From Anaerolineales bacterium (GTDB lineage: Bacteria > Chloroflexota > Anaerolineae > Anaerolineales > Villigracilaceae): a DNA stretch of 64,000 bases. Position numbers and translations under genes: made by a program. The first letter of the stretch is position 1. Every line of letters starts with the position of its first letter. Shown one piece after another: positions 1 through 8,621 of the stretch. The notes under the pieces were generated by a model. That model worked only from the letters and a program-made list of their open reading frames with translations, had not been told where the DNA came from and ran no database searches. The DNA lies in contig CP129482.1 in NCBI GenBank assembly GCA_030583925.1, forward strand, positions 2,046,001 to 2,110,000. Direction: 5' to 3'.

Positions 1-1173
1 GAAACGCCAAATGGTCGACTCAGGCAGACGGTCCAGCCAGCGGCGGAGGGCGACCAGTTCCCCGCGCTTTAAAAAATCAGGCGCGAGAGTCGCAATGAGG
101 CGCGCGGCGGATTCGTCGTCTGCAATTGCAAACGCGTGCGGAATGGCTTCGACGGCGAATCCGTTTTGTTCGAGCCAGTGAAAAGATTTGCGATGCAAAT
201 CAACGACGCGTTCGGGGTAAGCGCTTTGCAGTTTTGCCTGCAAGAATTCACGGAACAATGGATGATACTGATGCCGCTTGTCCACCGCGCTGATGAACAA
301 ATTGGACTTTTCGAGATGAGCGAGTATTTTGCCCGCATTGCCAGCAAACACAGATTTGCATTGCGCGGCTGAAAATTTCTCGAGAACCGAGGTGTTGAGC
401 AAAAACGTTTGCACATCCTTTGGCTGGCGGTTGAAGACCTCGGTGAGGAAATAATCGGTGACGAACTGCCGCTCGTTGGGGTTGGGAGTGGGCTGGCTGG
501 CGTCGGCTTGAAGCGACAAGCCTGCCATCTGTAAGCCCGCGACCCATCCTTGCGTATGCTGCGCGAGGTGGTCGAGTTGGCGATCCGATAATTTCAGTCC
601 CATCACTTGATTCAAAAACAATCTTGCTTCTTCGCCCGTAAATCGAAGTTCGTCCAAGTGGAATTCACGCAACTGGTCGCGCGCTCTCAGCCTAGCCAGC
701 GGCAGGGGAGGGGTTTCACGCGTCACGATGACGATGTGTAACGTGGGTGGGATGTGTTCGAGCAGGTATTCCATCGCCGCGTGGATGGCTTCATCGAAAA
801 TCAGATGGTAGTCGTCGAGGACGAGCGTGACGGCGTCGTTGCCGTCGAATTGATTGATGATGTCCGTGAGGATATTTTTGACGTCGCGCTGACCCGATGG
901 CGCGCGCAATTTCAAGCCCGCGACCTGCAAGGCGGCGATAACCCCGTTGATAAAACGGATGGGATCGTTATCGTCGTTGTCGAGGGCAAGCCACGCCCCT
1001 CGCGTTTTGCTGGAAGCCAGCCATTCAAGCGCGAGCGTCGTTTTGCCCGACCCCGCAGGCGCGGACACGATCGTCAGCGGGCGGCGGTTTGCAAACGAAC
1101 TCGTCAGCCGCGGGCGCGGGACGATGGGTTGTCTCAAATTCGGCGGTCGGAGTTTGGTTTTTGGAATGGGCAT
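1..1173 (-). CDS. MalT/LuxR-type ATP-dependent transcriptional regulator, partial
   Basis: The reading frame is open from an ATG at 1173 to the left edge, so only the N-terminal 391 residues are visible. It starts MPIPKTKLRPP, typical of the MalT-like STAND ATPase regulators. A Walker A motif (SAPAGSGKTT, residues 37-46) and a Walker B (LVLDDYH, 117-123) are seen, followed by the leucine/alanine-rich helical sensor region (QGWVAGLQMAGL). In this family an inducer and ATP drive oligomerisation, and a C-terminal LuxR helix-turn-helix, here beyond the edge, binds DNA. The inducer cannot be told from what is visible. It is divergent in position from nothing nearby and reads out of the window. Confidence 0.85.
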   Translation of the reverse strand, partial: MPIPKTKLRPPNLRQPIVPRPRLTSSFANRRPLTIVSAPAGSGKTTLALEWLASSKTRGAWLALDNDDNDPIRFINGVIAALQVAGLKLRAPSGQRDVKNILTDIINQFDGNDAVTLVLDDYHLIFDEAIHAAMEYLLEHIPPTLHIVIVTRETPPLPLARLRARDQLREFHLDELRFTGEEARLFLNQVMGLKLSDRQLDHLAQHTQGWVAGLQMAGLSLQADASQPTPNPNERQFVTDYFLTEVFNRQPKDVQTFLLNTSVLEKFSAAQCKSVFAGNAGKILAHLEKSNLFISAVDKRHQYHPLFREFLQAKLQSAYPERVVDLHRKSFHWLEQNGFAVEAIPHAFAIADDESAARLIATLAPDFLKRGELVALRRWLDRLPESTIWRF

Positions 1174-1242
1174 AATGAACTGGCTAAAAGTGTAGCATGG
1201 AAAAACGATCTTTTCCCCCGCCTTGAGAACTACTTTTGATCG

Positions 1243-1755
1243 CTACCAATCCCCAGCGTATTGAATGTGATGCGGCTTGCTGATTTTCTCGATCCTCGCC
1301 CGTCGTAATTCCGTCAGTTGTCTGATGTGTAAATTATCGTGCGCCACCCATGAGGCGAATATGTCGCCTGCTGTCATAGTTCTCCACTTGGTTTTGTACT
1401 TTGCTTTCCAATTTGCGCCTTCTAACGATTTCAACCAAGCCAGTGACTTTTCCCGTTCGGCGAAAAACTTTCTCTGCATCGTTTTGAAATTCCGCTGGTT
1501 GTACTTCCGTAATTTTACCCACGCCTGTGGCGCAATGGGATGCCACTCGTCTTTGTCCTGACGGTGCAGAATGAAATCCAAATGCTCGCGGAAATCCTCG
1601 CGTTCCTCGTCGTAAAGGTGACACGTGACCTCCAAAATGGACCACGAACCCTTGCTCGGCTTGATCCGCGCCTCTTCCTGACTTACGCCTGTCAGCAACG
1701 CCCGAATCATTTCCGTACTATATACAAGTTCCTGATACAAAATTTTGAATTCCAT
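1243..1755 (-). CDS. DinB-like family protein
   Basis: A protein of about 170 residues with the four-helix pattern of the DinB/YfiT superfamily. A first metal-ligand-type histidine lies in TCHLYDEE and the paired histidines in AHDNLHIRQL near the end; this His triad usually binds a divalent metal. The start at 1755 is chosen because GGAGG lies just upstream (1760-1764); an in-frame start four codons earlier lacks this spacing. Family members are often thiol-dependent transferases or are induced by stress, but the substrate here is unknown. It stands alone, between the MalT-like gene and a deacetylase-like gene. Confidence 0.75.
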   Translation of the reverse strand: MEFKILYQELVYSTEMIRALLTGVSQEEARIKPSKGSWSILEVTCHLYDEEREDFREHLDFILHRQDKDEWHPIAPQAWVKLRKYNQRNFKTMQRKFFAEREKSLAWLKSLEGANWKAKYKTKWRTMTAGDIFASWVAHDNLHIRQLTELRRARIEKISKPHHIQYAGDW

Positions 1756-1839
1756 CGTAGCCTCCAATCCTTCGCCTACGCTCAGGGCAAGTCTCTAGCC
1801 TCCAGTCTCAATTTTCTACTTTTCTCAATCCACTAACTT

Positions 1840-2472
1840 TCAACTCTCAAACTTCCCAACGATCCTCAATATATCAAACCCCTCCGCAAAGGGACGCTCC
1901 GCCAGCGCGCCGTGCCGCACCATGATGGAGCGCGTCAACTCGCTGTTGAAGTAGTAGCGGTCGCGGTAGGTTTCGTATTTGGATAACGCCTCGATCTTCT
2001 TGTTCACATCCTCATCTGTGACTTCCACGAGGAAATGAGGGAAGAATCCATACGAGGAGCGGACAACGTCGAATCCCAGCACGGTGATGCCGCGAAAGGC
2101 GCGTAGCGCTTCGTCGGTCATTGTGTTGTGATCCTGATGCACGTCTTGTTTCGAGTGGGTGAGGATGAGGTCGGGCTTGAAGTCTCGGCGGAGTTTGAGG
2201 AAATATTCGAGGATTTCCTGCCGCGCATCGGGGAAGACGCGCGTGGTGAAAGGTCCAAGAACGATTTTTTCTTTTGGAACGCCCAACACCGCCATCGCTT
2301 CGTGATGTTCGTTCTTCACGTTTTGCAGGTCGGGATTCTTTTGGTTATCCGAGAGCGTGACGCACAGAACTTCGGTCTTGCCCGCGATGTGATGGAGCAA
2401 CGCGCCGCATCCCAACTCGATATCGTCTGGGTGCGCGCCGAGGAAGAGGACTCGCTTGCCGAAGAAGTTCAT
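1840..2472 (-). CDS. LmbE/PIG-L family deacetylase
   Basis: A 210-residue protein with the zinc-binding motif GAHPDDIELG at residues 12-21 and the second-half motif HQDHNTMTDEA (about 114-124), both diagnostic of the LmbE/PIG-L N-acetylglucosaminyl deacetylase fold. The family removes acyl groups from GlcNAc-type sugars, mycothiol or bacillithiol precursors and similar small molecules. The actual substrate cannot be assigned. The last codons and the stop lie in a low-complexity stretch (GAAAGTT-type) that also occurs as a spacer repeat in this genome. A family A palindrome begins 12 bases upstream of the start codon. Confidence 0.85.
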   Translation of the reverse strand: MNFFGKRVLFLGAHPDDIELGCGALLHHIAGKTEVLCVTLSDNQKNPDLQNVKNEHHEAMAVLGVPKEKIVLGPFTTRVFPDARQEILEYFLKLRRDFKPDLILTHSKQDVHQDHNTMTDEALRAFRGITVLGFDVVRSSYGFFPHFLVEVTDEDVNKKIEALSKYETYRDRYYFNSELTRSIMVRHGALAERPFAEGFDILRIVGKFES

Positions 2473-2483
2473 GGTTTTATCAT

Positions 2484-2570
2484 GTCATTGCGAGGGCGGC
2501 GTTCTTCCGTCCGAAGCAATCTCCTAGGTGCGAGGGGATTGCTTCGTCGCTTCGCTCCTCGCAATGACAT
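2484..2570. repeat. Family A palindromic repeat, copy 1
   Basis: The left arm TCATTGCGAGGGCGGCG and the right arm CGCTCCTCGCAATGACA are complementary at their ends, with the inner pair GAAGCAATCTCC / GGGGATTGCTTC. It sits between two leftward genes and begins 4 bases after the stop of the upstream methyltransferase gene. The same element recurs at least seven more times in the window. Confidence 0.9.
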
Positions 2571-2573
2571 TTG

Positions 2574-3374
2574 CTATTTTGTCGCCAAAATCCCGCCGAC
2601 GACTTTGGTCATCACGAGTTTGCCGTCGCGGTTGAACCAGCGCGTAGCCACATCGGTAATCTTGCCGATGAGCGCTTCATATTCATCTTTGCCGTTGAAC
2701 ATGGATGTCCACAATTTACGGTCCTCGCTCAACGAGGCGCGGACGTACTCGATGAATGGCGCGACTTCGGGGAAGGTGAGGTGGTTCTCGAACTTGTGGA
2801 GTTCAGTCTTTGCGAAGATTCGGTCAATGGTGTTGAAGATGTCGCCTTTGAAGCGCGAGGAGCCGGGCATCGGCGGGATGGTCGCGTTCGTCGCTTCTTT
2901 GATGATGTCGTAGAACATCTGCTTGTTCTCAGGCAGTGGACCCGAGACGAAGAGCCGTCCGCCAGATTTAAGCGCCCGATGAGCCTCACCAAACGTAAAG
3001 TCGAGGTTTGAAGCGTAGTAAATGGCGAAGGCGCTGGTGCAGAGGTCGAACGTCCCGTCTGCGAAGTTGAACGGCTTGTTGAAATCCAAAAAGACGAATT
3101 CAATTTCCGAGCCGCGTGCTTTGTTTTTGGCGCGGGCTTTATCCAGCAGTTCCTCCGAGAAATCGCCGCCCGTGATTTTTGAGCCACCTTTAGTATAATC
3201 GTCGAACAGAAACGACAGTTTGCCCGCGCCGCAACCGACATCGAGGATGTTCATGCCCGCCTGAGGCTGGAGTAGTTCGTTCGTCCACACGTCAATGTTG
3301 GCTGAGCCGTATTTTTCGTGGATGTCAATGCGGGTGAGCAGGTCTTTTGAAGTTTCTTGGTAGTTGATTTCCAT
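2574..3374 (-). CDS. Class I SAM-dependent methyltransferase
   Basis: A 266-residue protein with motif I ILDVGCGAGKLSFLF near residues 44-58, an acidic motif II region (GGDFSEELLDKA) and the later LCTSAFAIYYASN segment, typical of Rossmann-fold class I methyltransferases of the UbiE/Methyltransf_11 type. Such proteins transfer a methyl group from S-adenosylmethionine to a small molecule. The substrate is not evident and the neighbours (LmbE-like, hisS) give no hint. Upstream lies GGAGAACCC as a plausible ribosome binding site. Confidence 0.85.
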   Translation of the reverse strand: MEINYQETSKDLLTRIDIHEKYGSANIDVWTNELLQPQAGMNILDVGCGAGKLSFLFDDYTKGGSKITGGDFSEELLDKARAKNKARGSEIEFVFLDFNKPFNFADGTFDLCTSAFAIYYASNLDFTFGEAHRALKSGGRLFVSGPLPENKQMFYDIIKEATNATIPPMPGSSRFKGDIFNTIDRIFAKTELHKFENHLTFPEVAPFIEYVRASLSEDRKLWTSMFNGKDEYEALIGKITDVATRWFNRDGKLVMTKVVGGILATK

Positions 3375-3386
3375 TGGGTTCTCCTG

Positions 3387-3485
3387 ATGAGGGTGCGTCG
3401 CACTTTCGGTTTTGGCGAATTTCGACGCTTGCGAATCGTTCAGCCTTTTGTACTGCTATCAGTGCAGGGTGCGACGCACTCGCGG
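3387..3485. repeat. Imperfect inverted repeat with GTGCGACGCACT ends
   Basis: GGTGCGTCGCAC at the left and GGGTGCGACGCACT at the right bracket about 70 bases that contain the start region of the methyltransferase gene's leader. A related pair, GTGCGTCGCAC and AGTGCGACGTACC, occurs at about 7271-7324 in another intergenic gap. It looks like a dispersed palindromic element rather than an operator. Confidence 0.55.
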
Positions 3486-3545
3486 CTTCAAAAATTATAC
3501 CAAAAATAAAACAAAATTCAATCACTGAATTTTGAATGGATCAAA

Positions 3546-4823
3546 ATGAAAAAGATCATTCAAGCCGTAAAAGGCACACGCGAGTTTTACCCCGAGCAGA
3601 TGTTTGCGCGCAATTTCATTTATGAAAAAGCGCTCGCCGCGTCGGAGATGTTCGGCTATCAGGAGTGGGACGGTCCGTTCATCGAGCCGATCGAGTTGTA
3701 CGCGGCGAAATCGGGCGAGGAACTCGTCAAGAAGCAATCGTTCACATTCGAGGATCGCGGCGGCGAGGCGGTGGCGTTGCGCCCCGAACTGACGCCGTCG
3801 CTGGCGCGCATGATCGCGGCGAAACAGGGCGAGTTGAATTTTCCTGTGCGCTGGTGGTCGTTCGGTCCGTTTTGGAGGTATGAGTCGCCTCAGCGCGGAC
3901 GCACGCGCGAATTTTTCCAGTGGAACATTGACCTGCTCGGCGTGGACTCGCCCGAAGCGGACGCCGAACTCATTGCGGTGGGGGCGACGTTTCTGCGCTC
4001 GGTCGGACTCAGCCCCGAGCTGGCTCAGATCTTTGTGAATAATCGGCGCCTGATGGAATCGCAGTTCGACGCGCTCGACATCCCGAACGAGAAGCGTGTG
4101 GACGTTTCAAATCTTGTTGACCGCCGCGCCAAAATGGAACCTGCCAAGTGGGAAGCGTACGCGCTCGAGATCGGCTTGAGTCAGAAACAATTGGATGGTT
4201 TGAAAGAATTACTCGGCAATTTTGATTTGTGGAAGCAAAGCGAAGAATTGACGCGCACGTTTGCCGCGCTCGACGCGATGGGCGTCCGCGAATATGTGAG
4301 GTTCGATCCCAACATCATGCGCGGATTGTTGTATTACACAGGCACGGTGTTCGAGGCGTTTGACACGAGCGGTTCGGTCAAGCGCGCCATCTTCGGCGGA
4401 GGTCGCTACGACAATTTGCTTGCCGATGTCGGCGGACAGCCTTTGTCTGGCGTTGGCTTTGCGATGGGCGATGTGGTTGTTGGAATCATTTTGCAGGAGG
4501 CGGGACTCATTCCTGAATTTCAGCCGAGCCCGGCGCAGGTGTTGGTCACTGTGTTCGATGAAAAGTTGATGATGCAATCGTTTGCGCTCGCGAACGAATT
4601 GCGGAGCGCAGGGCTCAATGCGATGGTCTATCCTGAACCATCGAAACTTCCGAAGCAGTTCAAGTTTGCCGATCGGATGAGGATGAAGGTCGCGCTGGTT
4701 CTGGGTCCCGACGAGGCGGAGAAAGGCTTGGTGGTCGTCAAAAACTTGACGAGCGGCGAGCAGGTCCAGGTCCGGAAAGAAGCGGTTCTTGAATCCGTCA
4801 GGGGAATTTTGAACAATGCCTGA
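3546..4823 (+). CDS. hisS: Histidyl-tRNA synthetase
   Basis: A 425-residue class II aminoacyl-tRNA synthetase charging tRNA-His. Motif 1 region ALRPELTPSLARMIA (about 77-91), motif 2 FWRYESPQRGRTREFFQ (about 112-128), the histidine-specific RGLLYYTGTVFEAF (about 258-271) and the motif 3 region FGGGRYDNLL are all seen, followed by the C-terminal anticodon-binding domain ending RGILNN. The paralogue HisZ usually lacks the LYYTG histidine-A motif and the anticodon domain, so this is the true synthetase. The start is the ATG at 3546 with only a weak purine-rich site upstream. The stop overlaps the next gene by 8 bases. Confidence 0.95.
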   Translation: MKKIIQAVKGTREFYPEQMFARNFIYEKALAASEMFGYQEWDGPFIEPIELYAAKSGEELVKKQSFTFEDRGGEAVALRPELTPSLARMIAAKQGELNFPVRWWSFGPFWRYESPQRGRTREFFQWNIDLLGVDSPEADAELIAVGATFLRSVGLSPELAQIFVNNRRLMESQFDALDIPNEKRVDVSNLVDRRAKMEPAKWEAYALEIGLSQKQLDGLKELLGNFDLWKQSEELTRTFAALDAMGVREYVRFDPNIMRGLLYYTGTVFEAFDTSGSVKRAIFGGGRYDNLLADVGGQPLSGVGFAMGDVVVGIILQEAGLIPEFQPSPAQVLVTVFDEKLMMQSFALANELRSAGLNAMVYPEPSKLPKQFKFADRMRMKVALVLGPDEAEKGLVVVKNLTSGEQVQVRKEAVLESVRGILNNA

Positions 4824-5277
4824 ATTGCGTCCCGTCACAAAAGAAAATTGGGAGGCGTTGATTCGGCTCAAAGTGCGCGACGATCAGAAAAATTTTGTCG
4901 CCTCCAATTTGTATTCGATCGCCCAATCGCAATTCGGCGAAGATTTTGAAGGGCATTGGGATCTGTTCGCGTACGGCATCTATGACGACGATACGCCGGT
5001 TGGCTTTTTGATGTTTGGATATAACTTCGATCATCCATCGCAACAAGCGTTTATCCAGCGCTTGATGGTGGATGAAAAATTTCAGGGCAAGGGTTTTGGT
5101 CGTTTTGGGATGGAGAAGATGGTCGAAATGTTTCGCGCCGATGAACGCATCAAAACGGTTGCTATCAGTTACGAGCCAGAGAATGAATCGGCGCGGAAGT
5201 TATATGCCAGTTTGGGTTTCGTCGAAACAGGGCGGATTGTCGAAGATGAAACGGAAGCGGTTTTGAAGTTGAGATAA
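4816..5277 (+). CDS. GNAT family N-acetyltransferase (diamine acetyltransferase-like)
   Basis: A 153-residue GNAT protein. The acetyl-CoA binding segment is LMVDEKFQGKGFGRFGM (Q-x-x-G-x-G/A type) and the C-terminal half has NESARKLYASLGF, the usual beta-bulge/helix signature. The N-terminus (LRPVTKENWEALIRLKV) resembles the PaiA/BltD polyamine acetyltransferases, so acetylation of a polyamine or other small amine with acetyl-CoA is the likely reaction. Translation is probably coupled to hisS because the start overlaps its end by 8 bases. A strong terminator follows. Confidence 0.8.
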   Translation: MPELRPVTKENWEALIRLKVRDDQKNFVASNLYSIAQSQFGEDFEGHWDLFAYGIYDDDTPVGFLMFGYNFDHPSQQAFIQRLMVDEKFQGKGFGRFGMEKMVEMFRADERIKTVAISYEPENESARKLYASLGFVETGRIVEDETEAVLKLR

Positions 5278-5320
5278 CGAATTCATGCGGCAGTTTAACT
5301 GCGCATGAATAATCGAGCGA

Positions 5321-5354
5321 TAAAAAAAGAGCCAGTCATTTGACTGGCTCTTTT
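5321..5354. terminator. Bidirectional rho-independent terminator
   Basis: AAGAGCCAGTCA / TGACTGGCTCTT forms a 12-pair stem with A-runs on the left and T-runs on the right. It lies between the GNAT gene (rightward) and the ferredoxin gene (leftward), so it can serve both. Confidence 0.9.
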
Positions 5355-5356
5355 CA

Positions 5357-5770
5357 TTATCTTCCGTCGTCCTGGTCTTTGACGCCGTAACCGGGACCGT
5401 CTTTGAAGAAATCGTAGTGCGGTTTGATGTCTGGGGTGAAATCCAACACTTCGCCGGCTTCGAGTTGGCGGGCGGTGTCGAGCACGATCGGTTTGCCGTG
5501 ATGGTTCGTCCCTTCGAAGTGACCTGTAAGCCCGACGGCGCTGATGTATTCGCCGCCTTTCGCGGTGTATGCGGTTGGCGTTTCGTCTTCGGGGAAGATG
5601 GCGAGGTAGGGGCATTCCGGCACGCATGCGCCGCAGTCAATGCAGGTGTCGGGGTCAATGTAGATCCAGGGCCATTTGTCGAGCGGGAAGCCGGGCAACA
5701 TACATTCCACGGGGCAGACGTCAATGCAACCGCGGTCCCGAACGCATAAACTGGTGATGATGTGGGTCAT
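5357..5770 (-). CDS. Ferredoxin-like 4Fe-4S protein
   Basis: A 137-residue soluble protein. The first cluster region reads CVRDRGCIDVCPVECM, a seven-iron-ferredoxin-like cysteine arrangement, and the second is CIDCGACVPECPY, a classical CxxCxxCxxxCP 4Fe-4S motif. The remaining C-terminal half, rich in charged and aromatic residues, is longer than in simple ferredoxins. It most likely carries electrons in the cytoplasm; a partner is not encoded next to it. It precedes the terminator shared with the GNAT gene and lies downstream of superoxide dismutase in the same direction. Confidence 0.85.
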   Translation of the reverse strand: MTHIITSLCVRDRGCIDVCPVECMLPGFPLDKWPWIYIDPDTCIDCGACVPECPYLAIFPEDETPTAYTAKGGEYISAVGLTGHFEGTNHHGKPIVLDTARQLEAGEVLDFTPDIKPHYDFFKDGPGYGVKDQDDGR

Positions 5771-5854
5771 GAACAGGCTCCTTTGGAGAGGTTATTTTTC
5801 GGATGGCTGAATTATAGCGTCCTTCGTGAGGGTTGCAAGGCGCATTTCGTTGTT

Positions 5855-6460
5855 TTATTTCGCCGAGAATTTCGCGGCGACCGCGTCCCAGTTGACCACG
5901 TTCCACCAGGCGGCGATGTAATCCGCGCGGCGGTTCTGATAGTTCAAGTAGTACGCGTGTTCCCACACGTCAATGCCGAGGATGGGAGTCGCGCCGTCGG
6001 AGAGCGGGTTGTCTTGATTCGCGCTGGAGACAACAGCGAGCCCGCTTCCTTTTTTGACGAGCCAAGCCCAGCCCGAGCCGAATCGCCCAGCGGCGGATTT
6101 GGCGAACTCTTCTTTGAACGCGTCAAACGACTTGAAGGCTGATTCAATCGCTTTCGCCAACTCGCCGCTCGGAGCGCCCCCGCCTTTCGGTCCCATCACT
6201 TCCCAGAACAGGTTGTGATTGTAAGTTCCGCCGCCGTGATTGCGGACTGCTGTGCGAACTGCCTCAGGCACTGCGTTCAGGTCGCTCAACATCGCTTCGA
6301 GCGATTTACCCGCGAGTTCGGGGGTCTTGTCCACTGCGCCGTTGAGGTTGGTGATGTAGGCTTGGTGGTGTTTCGTGTGGTGGATTTCCATCGTGCGCGC
6401 ATCGATGTGCGGTTCGAGCGCGTCGTAGGCGTATGCCAGTTTCGGTAATTCAAAAGCCAT
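5855..6460 (-). CDS. sodA: Superoxide dismutase, Mn type
   Basis: A 201-residue Fe/Mn superoxide dismutase that converts superoxide to peroxide and oxygen. Metal ligands are visible: His in [11 protein letters not shown], His in [10 protein letters not shown], and the Asp/His pair in the signature DVWEHAYYL. The MGPKGGGAP segment and SANQDNPL, with glutamine supplied from the C-terminal half, favour the manganese type. Length and spacing are normal. GGAGATCGACATG gives a good ribosome site. A strictly fermentative Chloroflexota host would keep this for oxygen defence. Confidence 0.93.
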   Translation of the reverse strand: MAFELPKLAYAYDALEPHIDARTMEIHHTKHHQAYITNLNGAVDKTPELAGKSLEAMLSDLNAVPEAVRTAVRNHGGGTYNHNLFWEVMGPKGGGAPSGELAKAIESAFKSFDAFKEEFAKSAAGRFGSGWAWLVKKGSGLAVVSSANQDNPLSDGATPILGIDVWEHAYYLNYQNRRADYIAAWWNVVNWDAVAAKFSAK

Positions 6461-6544
6461 GTCGATCTCCTTTGTTAATTAGTTGAGTAAGTGTGGTGCG
6501 GAGAAAATTGTAGCCCTGTGGAGGGCGTGTGTCAAGAAAGATAT

Positions 6545-6580
6545 TCATTCTCGTAGAGCGAGATGCTATCTCGTTTTACG
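6545..6580. repeat. Short palindromic repeat, GAGCGAGATGCTATCTCG type
   Basis: The sequence CTCGTAGAGCGAGATGCTATCTCGTTTTACGAG is an inverted repeat just upstream of the TMEM175-type gene. A related unit, GTAGAGCGAAACGCTATCTCGCTCT, occurs at about 39810-39834 between two other genes, so this is a dispersed element. Confidence 0.6.
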
Positions 6581-6628
6581 AGTCATTCACCCTTGCCACC
6601 TCACAAGACTCTCTGGTATCCTTGTCCA

Positions 6629-7201
6629 ATGAATAAAACTCGCCTCGAAGCCTTTAGCGACGGCGTGATCGCCATCATCATCACCATCATGGTGTTGGAG
6701 TTGAAAGTTCCGCATGAACCGACCTTTGCCGCGTTGAAGGAACTGGCGCCGATCTTTGTCAGTTATGTGCTGAGTTTCATCTACGTCGGCATCTACTGGA
6801 ACAACCATCATCATTTGTGGCAGGCGGGCAAGCAGGTGAATGGTCGCATCCTCTGGGCAAACCTGCACTTGCTCTTCTGGCTGTCGTTACTTCCGTTTGC
6901 CACTGCCTGGAGCGGCGAGACGTTCTTTTCTGCGTTGCCGATGGCGACCTATGGATTTGTCTTGTGGATGGCGGCATTCGCTTATTTTCTCCTCGTCCGT
7001 GCGATGATCGCCCATCACGGAAAAGATTCCGCGCTTGCTGTCGCCATTGGAAAGGATTCCAAAGGGTTGATCTCGCTGGTGGGATATACGATTGCGATCG
7101 CGGTGGCTTTTTATAACCCTTGGCTCTCGTTTGCATTGTACATTATGATCGCCTTGCATTGGTTCATCCCCGATAGGCGGATCGAGAAAAACCTGAAATA
7201 A
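6629..7201 (+). CDS. TMEM175 family (DUF1211) potassium channel-like protein
   Basis: A 190-residue membrane protein beginning MNKTRLEAFSDGVIAIIIT, the hallmark FSDGVxAI motif of TMEM175-type channels, followed by five or more hydrophobic segments. Bacterial members are K+-selective channels that assemble as tetramers, and the FSDG helix lines the pore. A longer frame begins at 6563 but its first 22 codons run through the palindromic repeat, so the start at 6629 directly before the motif is preferred. A strong terminator follows. Confidence 0.85.
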   Translation: MNKTRLEAFSDGVIAIIITIMVLELKVPHEPTFAALKELAPIFVSYVLSFIYVGIYWNNHHHLWQAGKQVNGRILWANLHLLFWLSLLPFATAWSGETFFSALPMATYGFVLWMAAFAYFLLVRAMIAHHGKDSALAVAIGKDSKGLISLVGYTIAIAVAFYNPWLSFALYIMIALHWFIPDRRIEKNLK

Positions 7202-7212
7202 ATTAACCGTTT

Positions 7213-7252
7213 CACAAAGACCTTGACACGCTTCAAGGTCTTTGTGTTTTAA
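7213..7252 (+). terminator. Rho-independent terminator
   Basis: ACAAAGACCTTGA / TCAAGGTCTTTGT forms a long stem followed by GTTTT. It ends the TMEM175-type transcript. Confidence 0.85.
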
Positions 7253-7355
7253 TCACTCAACATAAGCAGTAGTGCGTCGCACCCACCAGACCAAAGCGTT
7301 TACGTCGGGAAAAGTGCGACGTACCTTCAACTGACATTGGTTAATCAGGCGAACA

Positions 7356-8621
7356 ATGACTCTTCAATTATCAGATAAAGACAAGGCAATGCTCCGCGGC
7401 GACGAAGGTCCCGCGACCAAGATGGCGATGTCCATTCTTGTGCGCATGGCGGAAGTATCGGGCGCGAAAGAGTTGCTCGACATCACTGGCGCGCACATTG
7501 ACAGTACGGTGTACATCGGCGAGGCAGGCTTGGAGTTTGCCGAACGGTTGGCGAGTCTTGGCGCGAAGGTGCGCGTGCCGACGACGCTCAACGTCAGCGG
7601 GCTCGACGAGCGCCACTGGCGCGAATGGGCGGTCAACGCGGAGTGGGCGAGGCAGGCAAAACGTCAGATGGACGCGTATGCAAGCATGGGCACGATCCCC
7701 ACGTGGACGTGCGCGCCGTATCAAACGAGCGAGCGTCCGCAGTTTGGTCAGCAAATTGCGTGGGGCGAGTCGAATGCGATCGTCTTCGCCAATTCGGTCA
7801 TCGGCGCGCGCACAGAGCGGTATCCCGACCTGTTCGATATTTGTTGCGCCATCACGGGGCGCGCGCCTGCCATCGGATTGCATCTCACCGAAAATCGCGC
7901 GGGCGAATTGTTGTTGCGATTGAAAAATATTCCTTGCGCGCTTCAAGAAGCGGATGATTTTTATCCCGTGTTGGGACATTTCGTCGGCAAAATTGCGCGG
8001 GATCGAATCTCGGTCATTGACGGGCTGGCTGTTTCGCCAGCGGAGGACTCGCTCAAAGCGTTGGGCGCCGCGGCGGCTTCGTCGGGCGGGGTGGCGTTGT
8101 TTCATCTCGTCGGCGTGACGCCCGAAGCGCCGACGTTGGACGCGGCGTTTCAAAATCGTCCGCCGCGTGAAATTATTGACGTGACGATGGACTTGTTGCG
8201 CGAGGTGCGCCGCGATTTGACTCACACCGAAGGCGACGAGTTGGATATGGTCGTGCTGGGTAGTCCGCATTTTTCGTTGGCGGAGTTCAAAGCACTCGCG
8301 CCGTTGGTCGCGGGGAAACGAAAAAACCCGCGCGTGAAATTTTTAGTTACATCCAGCCGCGCGATGACTCAATTGGCAAAACAGGCGGGCTATCTCGATG
8401 CGCTTCACGAATTCGGCGCGCAATTAACCGTGGACACCTGTATCCTCACCACGCCGATGCTTCCGCCTGAGATTCAACGGTTGATGACCAATTCGGCGAA
8501 GTTCGCCTATTACACGCCTGGTTTGCTCGGCAGGCAGATGGCGTTTGGAAGTTTGAAAGATTGCGTGAACTCTGCAATCGAGGGAAAAATTGTTCGGGAT
8601 GAGTCGTTATGGCTGAGTTGA
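7356..8621 (+). CDS. Aconitase X catalytic (large) subunit
   Basis: A 421-residue DUF521/AcnX large subunit (aconitase X catalytic domain): LRGDEGPATKMAMSILVRM near the start, then TTLNVSGLDERHW, TCAPYQTSERPQFGQQIAWGE split over the substrate loop, and VLGSPHFSLAEF. AcnX enzymes of bacteria and archaea include cis-3-hydroxy-L-proline dehydratases and mevalonate-5-phosphate dehydratases. Lying two genes upstream of a hydroxyproline dehydratase, this one is most likely the former, giving delta1-pyrroline-2-carboxylate. The stop overlaps the small subunit start by 13 bases, a sign of coupled synthesis. Confidence 0.88.
   Translation: MTLQLSDKDKAMLRGDEGPATKMAMSILVRMAEVSGAKELLDITGAHIDSTVYIGEAGLEFAERLASLGAKVRVPTTLNVSGLDERHWREWAVNAEWARQAKRQMDAYASMGTIPTWTCAPYQTSERPQFGQQIAWGESNAIVFANSVIGARTERYPDLFDICCAITGRAPAIGLHLTENRAGELLLRLKNIPCALQEADDFYPVLGHFVGKIARDRISVIDGLAVSPAEDSLKALGAAAASSGGVALFHLVGVTPEAPTLDAAFQNRPPREIIDVTMDLLREVRRDLTHTEGDELDMVVLGSPHFSLAEFKALAPLVAGKRKNPRVKFLVTSSRAMTQLAKQAGYLDALHEFGAQLTVDTCILTTPMLPPEIQRLMTNSAKFAYYTPGLLGRQMAFGSLKDCVNSAIEGKIVRDESLWLS

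Noticed and set aside
754..1239. Plus-strand open frames over 754-1239
   Set aside because: They run antisense to the MalT-like ATPase with clear Walker motifs and are explained by its codon bias.
3522..3737. Short minus-strand frame over the hisS start
   Set aside because: It is antisense to well-supported hisS codons and has no family features.
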